A stretch of 64,000 nt of DNA from JAGXTF01 sp044224315 (lineage in GTDB: Bacteria > Bacteroidota > Bacteroidia > NS11-12g > UBA955): NCBI GenBank assembly GCA_044224315.1, contig JBGAKR010000001.1, positions 1,116,001 through 1,180,000 on the forward strand. Direction: 5' to 3'. The position numbers were made by a program, and so were the translations under genes. Positions within the stretch are counted from its first letter, which is position 1. Each line of letters begins with the position of its first letter. Positions 44,513 to 51,625 of the stretch are shown in pieces. Below the pieces are notes generated by a model. That model was not told the origin of the DNA. It saw only the letters and a list, made by a program, of their open reading frames with translations, and did not search any database.

Positions 44513-45019
44513 CTATTTTTTATTGTATTTGCTTTTTAATTGATTAATATGTTTCAATGGAGCCCTCTTGTTGGTCACCATATATGTATCAAGAAGTTGT
44601 GTAAAAGATTGATTGTCTAAAATACCTTCAGTTAAAAGGTTTTCCAATATCCATAATGTTCCCATACACTTTATATTTAACTGGGTACTTAAACTTCGTA
44701 AACTAGCATCAGCAGTCAATATGCAATATTTATTCTTCAATGCAATATCCAATACAGAGCAATCAGCAAAACTCAATCCTGGCTTATGACTATTTAGCGC
44801 AATAATGTCATTTATATTGAGATTCTTTATAATTGACAATAGGTTATTATTTATTTTGTTATTTACAACCTCTTTCTGTTTCTCTAAAACGATTTCGTTA
44901 ACAACATATTCTGTTGTAAAAAACCGGTGATTCAGGCTATAGCACGCATCCAATAAATCGAGTTCCGACAGGTCTATAATAATACAGGCATCCTTAACCA
45001 AATAAAGCTCTTCTTTCAT
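44513..45019 (-). CDS. PIN-domain protein (putative ribonuclease)
   Basis: A 168-residue protein with PIN-fold acidic positions: Asp in LVKDACIIIDLSELDLL, Glu in FTTEYVVNEIVL, and Asp residues in LSFADCSVLDIALKNK and CILTADASLRSL. PIN proteins are Mg-dependent ribonucleases, often toxins of toxin-antitoxin pairs. Its start overlaps the stop of the HTH-ImmA/IrrE gene by four bases, so the regulator is made first. There is no small VapB-type antitoxin; the HTH-ImmA/IrrE protein would have to fill that role. Confidence 0.82.
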   Translation of the reverse strand: MKEELYLVKDACIIIDLSELDLLDACYSLNHRFFTTEYVVNEIVLEKQKEVVNNKINNNLLSIIKNLNINDIIALNSHKPGLSFADCSVLDIALKNKYCILTADASLRSLSTQLNIKCMGTLWILENLLTEGILDNQSFTQLLDTYMVTNKRAPLKHINQLKSKYNKK

Positions 45020-46068
45020 ATTTCTGGCTCCATAATTTGATTAATAGGCACATTCGCTAAGTAACTTGCCTTGCTTATACTAATAAGACCTTCAGAAAGT
45101 GCTTGATTTATTAATTGTTCCAGCATCTTCGCTAATTCTTTACCGTAGTATTGACCTGGTTCATTCTTGGAGCCGTAGGTTTTTGACATATAAATTACCC
45201 ATCTCCTATAATAATTTTCGGTGATGACCTCCAAACGCATTAATCTATGCACTATAGCCCGAATGGATATTCCGTAATACTCTTTAATTCTAATAAGCTC
45301 TTTAATATCAATATAGCTTCTACTAGCGGAACCTATCATTTTAATCAACATTTCACTCGGGATGAGCAAGCAACTTGAAAAGTGGTGGCAGAATTCCTCT
45401 ACTTTATTTTCTGGATAATTAGGATTGATATTCAATAAAACATGCGCCAATTCGTGTAACACAGTGAATCGGAGGCGTTCAATATTTTTACCATTTCTAT
45501 TTATTACAATAAATGGTATGCCAGAATTCTCTATAGTGGCAAAACCATCGAAATTTCCATGAGTATCGGTAAGATATATTTTAACTCCTTTTAATTCGAG
45601 CATTTCAATAATATTGGGAATTGGATCTTTGCCAAGTTCCCATTTCTGCCTTAATAAATTGGCAGCTTTCTCTACATCACTCAGGGAATTTATTGAAATA
45701 TCATTTAGTGGATTGAAGAATTGTCCATGAATATTTAAAATTCCTTCAATTTCATTGAGTCGTTCCAGAAAGAACTTGGCTTCTTCAATCACCGCATCGT
45801 CCTCTTTTTTAGACATTTTTGATGATTTCCTAAATTGGACATCACCTACCTTCACATCTACCTCCTTAAAGAAATAGTCAGGCTTAACGTTTAGTCCTTT
45901 TGACAAAGAAATCAACACCTCGCCTGAAGGCTTCATCAAGCCTAACTCATATTTGCTCAGCGCTTGTTTGGAAACTTGCCCATCCAGCAAATCGGCTAAT
46001 TCCTGTAAGGAAAGACCTGCCATTTTTCTTGCCAGCTTGAGCCTGAGCCCAAAAATATTTTCGTTCAT
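45016..46068 (-). CDS. XRE-family HTH fused to ImmA/IrrE metallopeptidase
   Basis: A 350-residue protein from ATG 46068; a GTG at 46077 would add three residues. Residues about 7-65 are an HTH_3 domain (LKLARKMAGLSLQELADLLD, SKQALSKYELG). The ImmA/IrrE part has the zinc motif in LRFTVLHELAHVLLN and the downstream EEFCHHFSSCLLIP helix. First gene of the operon, with PIN, membrane and radical SAM genes behind it. A 19-base-spacer promoter flanked by an inverted repeat lies just upstream (46091-46128), indicating autoregulation. It is the second such protein in the window and not closely similar to the one at 12003. Confidence 0.9.
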   Translation of the reverse strand: MNENIFGLRLKLARKMAGLSLQELADLLDGQVSKQALSKYELGLMKPSGEVLISLSKGLNVKPDYFFKEVDVKVGDVQFRKSSKMSKKEDDAVIEEAKFFLERLNEIEGILNIHGQFFNPLNDISINSLSDVEKAANLLRQKWELGKDPIPNIIEMLELKGVKIYLTDTHGNFDGFATIENSGIPFIVINRNGKNIERLRFTVLHELAHVLLNINPNYPENKVEEFCHHFSSCLLIPSEMLIKMIGSASRSYIDIKELIRIKEYYGISIRAIVHRLMRLEVITENYYRRWVIYMSKTYGSKNEPGQYYGKELAKMLEQLINQALSEGLISISKASYLANVPINQIMEPEI

Positions 46069-46090
46069 TTTATCCACTCTTCGATATTTA

Positions 46091-46128
46091 GGTTGACAAA
46101 TATACGACTATAATTCTAAATGTCAACC
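46091..46128 (-). promoter_or_regulatory. promoter and palindromic operator of the HTH-ImmA/IrrE operon
   Basis: Reading the minus strand, TTG (46126-46124), a 19-base spacer and TATATTTG (46104-46097) fit the Bacteroidota promoter exactly. Arms GGTTGACA and TGTCAACC (46091-46098 and 46121-46128) form a perfect 8-base inverted repeat 22 bases apart that overlaps both the -33 and the -7 boxes, so repressor binding would block polymerase. Confidence 0.7.
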
Positions 46129-46335
46129 GCATTTGAACAACCAGTAAGTATGCCATATCTGATGGAAATCGTAGGCTATTTCAAATATTTCAGAGAAAAA
46201 CTAGGATTTATGTTTGAGCTAATGAGATTAGATAACTGCTAACATGGTGTTTTCTGTTGATAGAATGTTAGAAAGGGACATTAACCTCCAGCTGGTAGTT
46301 GCCGACATCAATAGTTTCATTATAAATTTGTCACT

Positions 46336-46896
46336 ATGGATGGTGCAAGATGTTTTCGTTCAAAAATTCAATCCTGCAAAGGATGCGCTTTATACAACAA
46401 CCAGGAACCATTGCTTGACGATAAAACATCAGCTGAGATTATGTGGGTCGGACTATCAGCTGTTAAAGTGCCTCAGAATTCAAATTTAGGTCCATTGTCA
46501 GAAAACACAAACTCAGGTGGTCTCATTTCCCAAATAGAAAAAGTGAATAGCAAATTTGCTTACTATAAAACTAATTTGGTTAAATGTTTACCATTAGAAA
46601 ATGACAAAATACGCTATCCAAAGGCGCATGAGATGAGGGCTTGTTACAAAAATCTTAATTCAGAAATTACAGAAATTAAGCCAGCACTAATTTTTTTATT
46701 AGGGAAGCAGGTTATTGATTTTGTCGTTGGTAAAAATGAAGCCACGTTCAATGATAATTTTAAGTATAATGCATTAAAACAAGGGAATTCAATTTTCATT
46801 CCCGTTCACCATCCATCTTATATTTTGGTGTATAAAAGGAAGGAAATAAATTCATATATAAACGGCATATCAAAGTTGATCAGGAAACATAATTAA
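46336..46896 (+). CDS. uracil-DNA glycosylase superfamily protein, divergent
   Basis: A 186-residue protein with the UDG fold pattern of the iron-sulfur families 4/5: CKGCALY near residue 14, TNLVKCLPLE with a Cys, a further Cys in MRACYKNL, LIFLLGKQV, and the C-terminal HHPSY motif. Motif 1 is unusual: in place of GEAPG it reads WVGLSAVKVPQNSNLGPL, so activity on uracil is uncertain. It is divergent from the HTH-ImmA/IrrE operon with about 200 bases between them. A TAAATTTG box (46323-46330) ends five bases before the ATG, so the mRNA is probably leaderless. Confidence 0.8.
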   Translation: MDGARCFRSKIQSCKGCALYNNQEPLLDDKTSAEIMWVGLSAVKVPQNSNLGPLSENTNSGGLISQIEKVNSKFAYYKTNLVKCLPLENDKIRYPKAHEMRACYKNLNSEITEIKPALIFLLGKQVIDFVVGKNEATFNDNFKYNALKQGNSIFIPVHHPSYILVYKRKEINSYINGISKLIRKHN

Positions 46897-47157
46897 GTTT
46901 ATAATAGCAAAAATATTTACCTAAATATTCGTGTCTAAATTTACATAAAGTATTGCCCTAAATGTATTTCAAAGTTATTTAATACATATTATTTATTAAA
47001 ACAGTGATTCACATTCTAAATCATCTTGCATCTTTACAATTAGAAAAGTCACCAGGCTTTAGTGTATCGAAACTGTCTATTTGGTTCATCGTAGATGCAA
47101 TATTCCGTTAAAGTATCCGAAGGCTTTGTGGCTCCATTCAATGATCTCACTTTATTT

Positions 47158-47349
47158 TTATTCAAGCATCTTTTGTACATGCGATGGTTTTAAATTGTTG
47201 TAGGCTGCGTAGTGTTCTACTGTGATAAATTTGGGCCGGAAATTGTACTTTTTGCGGATCAATGCCATGCGCCGGTAAGCAGTTCGCAGGCTTACCTCTT
47301 CCATGCGCATGAGGTCTTTTGTTCGAATTATTTTTTTTATCATAACCAC
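47158..47349 (-). CDS. small HTH DNA-binding protein
   Basis: A 63-residue protein (IIRTKDLMRMEEVSLRTAYR, then RMALIRKKYNFRPKFITVEH) resembling the excisionase/MerR-like HTH proteins of Bacteroidota mobile elements. No integrase is adjacent. The 260 bases between it and the UDG-like gene show no gene. Confidence 0.6.
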   Translation of the reverse strand: MVMIKKIIRTKDLMRMEEVSLRTAYRRMALIRKKYNFRPKFITVEHYAAYNNLKPSHVQKMLE

Positions 47350-48032
47350 TCCAGTTAGTCATTTTTATTAATTTTAAGTGCTACTCTTTTACTGCCATAA
47401 AAGTTTTGCATATTTATGTTACATTGTCATAAGGGATTTAATATTAAATTTAAAATGTTTAAAATCTTCTGTGCGGATTTTCTGTGTTATAAATCACCAC
47501 TCGCACTCTTGCGGTACTTGAGTTCTAATACTATGCCATGTTTATACCCTTTGTAGTTAATTGCAGTGCAACTAAACCCCTAATAGTGCAACCTTGGTGC
47601 AAGTGTAGAGCAAGTATAGAGCCATTGTAGCGCAAGTATGGAGCCAGTATAGTGCAGGCTAGAACCAATGGATAATATTGTTTTTTTATTGGCCATATAG
47701 TTTTGGTTTTTAATTTACATACTAACGTTATAAAATTAAAAATGTTACGTGCCGCACTGATTATTTTTTTTAATATTTAATCCCTAAACATATTTCGATA
47801 TTTTTAATCAAAAAAGTACTACAAAAAACAATGCAGATGTAGTGCAGTTTTCTACTTTTTCTGCCATTTTATGCCAAAAGTTGCCAAAAACGACAGGTTT
47901 TAAGATAAAAAATAAATTTCAGCGTCTTAATATCAAACAGGCCTGACGCCACAGATTGCGGGGTGCACACCGCAGGAGTGAATGGGATGGCATGTTAAAA
48001 AACAAAAAATAAACTATTAAAATTAAAAAATC
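47350..48032. other. 683-base AT-rich gap without recognised gene
   Basis: No convincing ORF. Between about 47570 and 47660 short words of the type GTGCAAGTATAGAGC and TAGTGCAA recur in a degenerate series. A G/C-rich hairpin, GCGGGGTGCACACCGC, lies at about 47958-47973, some 60 bases before the gene at 48033, and may belong to its leader. Confidence 0.45.
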
Positions 48033-48785
48033 ATGGGAAAATTAAAAAGTTTTCTGAAAGTAGAAGGCACAATTGGAGAAGTGACCTTTGTGAAACGCAA
48101 CGGCAAAATTATTGCCAGGGAAAAAGGTGGGGTAAACGGTGATACGGTTAAAAACGATCCACGTTTTCAGCGAACCCGCGAAAACATGAGTGAGTTTGGC
48201 AATAGCACCAGTGCCAGTGGATTGGTGCGCCATGCGCTGAGTTTTATGTTGGGCAACGCCAAAGACGGGCTTGTGCACCAGCGCCTTACCTCTATTATGG
48301 CCAAAATCAAAAACCTGGATTTGGTAGGGGTACGCGGTGGGCGCACAGTAGCCCAGGGCATTTTAAACCCTGTAGCGATTGGTTTGCTTAAAGGGTTTGA
48401 GTTCAATGCCCAGAGTCCGCTTAGCGGGGTTTTAAACGCGCCCTACAGCCTCGATACGGCTACCGGGCAGATTGATATCCCCAGCATAGTGCCAATGGCC
48501 GATTTGCAATACCCAGGGGGTGCCACACATGTAAAATTCCAGGCAGGCTGGAGCAAGCTTGATTTTGGCGGTGGGCAATATGTAACCCAGGCCAGCAATG
48601 AGGTGGTAATACCCATTAACATGACCGCAACTTCCTTAACATTGAGCATACCCACTGCACCTTCAATGGTGGGTGCCAAAGATGCATATTTGTTGAAGGT
48701 GGAGTTTGGTCAGGAAATCAACGGCATTTACTACCCATTGAAAAATGGACAGTACAACTGCCTGAGCTTGATTGATTTTGTGTAA
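48033..48785 (+). CDS. conserved-looking hypothetical protein, Bacteroidota cassette
   Basis: A 250-residue cytoplasmic-looking protein. Residues 1-110 contain a beta hairpin (GTIGEVTFVKRNGKIIAREK) and the helical block DPRFQRTRENMSEFG, with RHALSFML and GVRGGRTVAQGILNP. The second half is beta-rich and Ig-like (LTLSIPTAP). I have seen this general pattern in Bacteroidota hypothetical proteins but know no function. It begins a three-gene cassette with two small membrane proteins behind it and ends at a terminator. No signal peptide. Confidence 0.8.
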   Translation: MGKLKSFLKVEGTIGEVTFVKRNGKIIAREKGGVNGDTVKNDPRFQRTRENMSEFGNSTSASGLVRHALSFMLGNAKDGLVHQRLTSIMAKIKNLDLVGVRGGRTVAQGILNPVAIGLLKGFEFNAQSPLSGVLNAPYSLDTATGQIDIPSIVPMADLQYPGGATHVKFQAGWSKLDFGGGQYVTQASNEVVIPINMTATSLTLSIPTAPSMVGAKDAYLLKVEFGQEINGIYYPLKNGQYNCLSLIDFV

Positions 48786-48805
48786 CCCGTTAAAAGTGTA
48801 ATGCA

Positions 48806-49063
48806 ATGAAGCTTGCAGATAGAATGAGAAAACCTGTTCCACCCTTTTTCAAAAAGGTGCAAAGAGCCGGGCTGGTTTTGGCTGCAGCTGGCGGTACCCT
48901 TCTAGCCAGTCCGGTTGCATTGCCTGCCGCCATCCTAACCCTGGGTGGGTATATGGTAGCAACAGGAAGCGTAATTGCGGCCATAGCCCAGGCAACCGTA
49001 CAAAACGAGCCTGAGGCCCCGGCAACAAATGAGAAAGGAGAGCCTTATGAACCTGCTCCCTGA
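48806..49063 (+). CDS. small membrane protein of the cassette (holin-like layout)
   Basis: An 85-residue protein: basic N-terminus (KLADRMRKPVPPFFKKVQRA), two hydrophobic alanine/glycine-rich helices (LVLAAAGGTLLASPVALPAA and LGGYMVATGSVIAAIAQA) and an acidic proline-rich tail. The layout is that of small holins or membrane anchors. It starts 20 bases after the preceding gene, and its 3' end overlaps the next start. Confidence 0.7.
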   Translation: MKLADRMRKPVPPFFKKVQRAGLVLAAAGGTLLASPVALPAAILTLGGYMVATGSVIAAIAQATVQNEPEAPATNEKGEPYEPAP

Positions 49064-49226
49064 TGGAACCACCCTGCTTTGCACAGCAGGGGGCACAGCA
49101 GCCGCGCTGCTTCAAACAGGCCCAACCTTTCATCCTCTCGAAACAGCACTAAATGCCGCCCTGGGTGCTGTGGTAAGTTTCACAATCGGGGCCGCATTGA
49201 AATACTTATTCCGCAAAAAGAAATAA
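49047..49226 (+). CDS. small membrane protein of the cassette
   Basis: About 59 residues from ATG 49047 (MNLLPDGTTLLCTAGGTAAA), overlapping the previous gene by 17 bases; a start at 49029 adds six residues. Two hydrophobic stretches and a basic tail ending YLFRKKK. A terminator follows directly. Function unknown; may assemble with the preceding membrane protein. Confidence 0.65.
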   Translation: MNLLPDGTTLLCTAGGTAAALLQTGPTFHPLETALNAALGAVVSFTIGAALKYLFRKKK

Positions 49227-49237
49227 GGGTTTCAATA

Positions 49238-49279
49238 AAAAACAAAAGCGCTGGCAGAAATGCTGGCGCTTTTTGTTTT
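49238..49279 (+). terminator. Rho-independent terminator after the 48-49 kb cassette
   Basis: AAAACAAAAGCGC with its complement GCGCTTTTTGTTTT around a GCTGGCAG-type loop, ending in a T-rich run. Confidence 0.85.
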
Positions 49280-49496
49280 ACTACAATATTGAAACTAATA
49301 GCTTGATTCTATGTATAATAAGAATTCCTTTGCTTCCGAAAATTCATTTCATTGTTCAAGTCACCAAATGTAAATTTTATGGGTTTAATAATAGCTGATG
49401 TGTATCTGCTTTAACTCAGGTTGTTTAAAATTGCTATACTCTTTAAATATCATTGTAAATAAAAAATCTCTAAAAATATGTGGAAGTCATTCAACT

Positions 49497-50390
49497 TTAG
49501 TATTTACCCGGATTCAATGTAAACCCAAAACCCACGTTGGCCCCTATAGTTAAAGCATTTGACTTCCCAGAAGAATTAATAAAATACTTTAAAGGCAATC
49601 CAAAAGAAACATTTATTACAGGTGACAACTTAGCGAAATAATTAACTTCGAAATCCAACGTTCTGTAAATCGAACGTTTAAACTGCCCCGATTCTGACTG
49701 ATTTGAACTAGGATTAAATGATTGGCCTGTGATTCCAGTAGGATTTGTTAAATTAATACCTTCAAGAGAAATTGTGTCCATAACTGTTATATTTAAACTA
49801 TTGATTGATGAAAGTCCAATTCCGAATCGCAAGCCAATACGGTTTTGATTCTTTAATAAATAATTATATTGGTACTTGAAGGCGAATCCAAGCCAAATAT
49901 GGCCTTGTATGGTTTCATTTATATACAAGCTATCCTCGCCATTCTGAATGGCAGACATTATTCTACTTTGCATTGACGATTGGATTGTTCTTCTATCAGG
50001 TAGCTTGTATGAGCCTTGGATTTCAGCAATAAGTGTACTCTTGATGCTAACATTCTTATTAATTGATAAACCACTACTGCCGATAATTGGCCGATTTATC
50101 GCTAGTGAGTTTTTCACAATTACGGTGGGCTCGTATCTCACCCCTAAAGTAAAATTTCTTTTATAATTTATCATCTTCTGCTGGTAAGCCATTTCTATTT
50201 GCTCCGCCGCACTAAATCCGATATATTTCTTTGTGTATACATATTGATAAATATCTGTGTTGAAATGACTGCTATTGTTAATATCTAAAATCTTTGTCTG
50301 GAAAGCCCTTTCAGGCACTGTATAATTGTGTTTAAAGAAATACTGATGCCCCATTACGACTATAAATACAGCCTTGTTAATATTATACAA
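49497..50390 (-). CDS. C-terminal part of a secreted or outer-membrane protein split by a stop codon
   Basis: A 297-codon frame without a convincing start (a TTG opens it) and without a signal peptide. The last 250 residues alternate polar and hydrophobic strands with aromatic ends (NFTLGVRYEP, HIWLGFAFKYQYNYLL, IGLRFGIGLSS, ANVGFGFTLNPGKY), as in outer-membrane barrels. The frame continues upstream without interruption for 17 codons to the TAA (50442-50444) that ends the 97-residue signal-peptide ORF. Both are therefore probably one gene of about 412 codons broken by one nonsense codon. Confidence 0.65.
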   Translation of the reverse strand: MYNINKAVFIVVMGHQYFFKHNYTVPERAFQTKILDINNSSHFNTDIYQYVYTKKYIGFSAAEQIEMAYQQKMINYKRNFTLGVRYEPTVIVKNSLAINRPIIGSSGLSINKNVSIKSTLIAEIQGSYKLPDRRTIQSSMQSRIMSAIQNGEDSLYINETIQGHIWLGFAFKYQYNYLLKNQNRIGLRFGIGLSSINSLNITVMDTISLEGINLTNPTGITGQSFNPSSNQSESGQFKRSIYRTLDFEVNYFAKLSPVINVSFGLPLKYFINSSGKSNALTIGANVGFGFTLNPGKY

Positions 50391-50441
50391 AGTTGAAATA
50401 GCATTTATCGCAACATCTTGACACTCTAGTAAACTATGATT

Positions 50442-50735
50442 TTAATTTGTCAAATTTTCCAAAATTAAAATATTAAAGCGCTTAATAGTATCATTTACAT
50501 TTTCTGCTCCTAATAAATCTTTTATATAATTTGTTGAAAGGGAATCATACTTTTCTATAACCAAAACGCCAATTGGATTCTTAGCCGAATTGATAAAAAG
50601 AGATTTACAATAACAAGGGTTGCCAGGTTGATTATTTATAAATACTCGTTGACATAGTGCATAATTTACTGATGTTAAAAAGAGGATAAAGAATAATACT
50701 AATTTATTCACTTTTTTTTCTAATATGTTAATCAT
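50442..50735 (-). CDS. N-terminal part of the split secreted protein
   Basis: A 97-residue ORF with a hydrophobic signal segment (KLVLFFILFLTSVNYALCQ) and a short mature part with paired cysteines (NPCYCKSL). It ends NILILENLTN at a TAA in the same frame as the following 297-codon frame. It could be a stand-alone secreted peptide, but the shared frame and the missing signal on the second part favour one interrupted gene. Confidence 0.6.
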   Translation of the reverse strand: MINILEKKVNKLVLFFILFLTSVNYALCQRVFINNQPGNPCYCKSLFINSAKNPIGVLVIEKYDSLSTNYIKDLLGAENVNDTIKRFNILILENLTN

Positions 50736-50828
50736 ATAAAAAATGCTATCATTAACGGTGCTCTTATGATTTGTTCTTGCAAACTGAGATTCCTTAGTTG
50801 CTTTTTAAGTTGTCAAAATTTGAGGTCC

Positions 50829-51623
50829 TTACTTCACGTATTTAACCATAGTTTCAGAAGTATGCGCTGAAAAATAGCCCAACGCTTTAGAACCTATTAA
50901 ATTGCTTGGAGGATTAGCAGGGGTGGTACCACCTCCAGGACCAGCGCCTGCGACTTGAGAAAGTGTAAAATAATATGTATATACATTTGCATCAATACAT
51001 TGCATAGTAATGCTTACTTCATCACCTCTCTCAATTGAAATATTCTGACTAATTAATGGCCGCTGGTTAACGTTGCCATTACCAATGTTATCATTGCCTA
51101 CTATATATGAATTATCAATAGCACCATTCACACTTTGAATAAATCTATAACAGTTCCCTTCAACAGATGGGTCGGTATAAACAGGAACAGCTGCAAAGGT
51201 GTTGTTTGCACCGGGCAATGCTAAAGGATTAAATTTCAAGGAATCTAGCTTCACCTTGTCTGGCATTTGAGATACTGCCTGAAAACTGTTATTGTCCTTA
51301 TTTATGATTAATTTATATTTATGACCAGGTATTCCCTTAGTTTTCTTGGTAAAATATTGACCTGGGTTGCTTTCCAGTAATGTATCCAAAATTAAACTAG
51401 TCTCATCCAGAATTACTACTCTGGCACCCGTTACAGGTGGATAAATATTGCTCTCGCTAAAATTTACAGTCCTAGTAATTTGAACTAAATATGGACCAGG
51501 TCCATCATCAATATTCGCTTCAATCACATAGAGTGGATTAGATGAATTCAGGTCAATATCGATTTCTTTTGTGCACGAGCCAAGCATCATTGCAACGGCT
51601 ATTAATAGTGATATTCTTTTCAT
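50829..51623 (-). CDS. DUF4249-type lipoprotein
   Basis: A 264-residue lipoprotein: signal KRISLLIAVAMMLGSC with the lipobox Cys at residue 17, then KEIDIDLNSSNPLYVIEANI and the beta-rich DUF4249 pattern (GARVVILDE, YKLIINKDNNSF). DUF4249 proteins accompany TonB receptors in Bacteroidota, probably as surface partners. It begins two bases after the receptor stop and is the last gene of the transport operon. Confidence 0.85.
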   Translation of the reverse strand: MKRISLLIAVAMMLGSCTKEIDIDLNSSNPLYVIEANIDDGPGPYLVQITRTVNFSESNIYPPVTGARVVILDETSLILDTLLESNPGQYFTKKTKGIPGHKYKLIINKDNNSFQAVSQMPDKVKLDSLKFNPLALPGANNTFAAVPVYTDPSVEGNCYRFIQSVNGAIDNSYIVGNDNIGNGNVNQRPLISQNISIERGDEVSITMQCIDANVYTYYFTLSQVAGAGPGGGTTPANPPSNLIGSKALGYFSAHTSETMVKYVK

Positions 51624-51625
51624 GA

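Noticed and set aside
46244..46489. 81-codon plus-strand frame upstream of the UDG-like gene
   Set aside because: It overlaps the UDG-like gene in another frame and the promoter box lies inside it.
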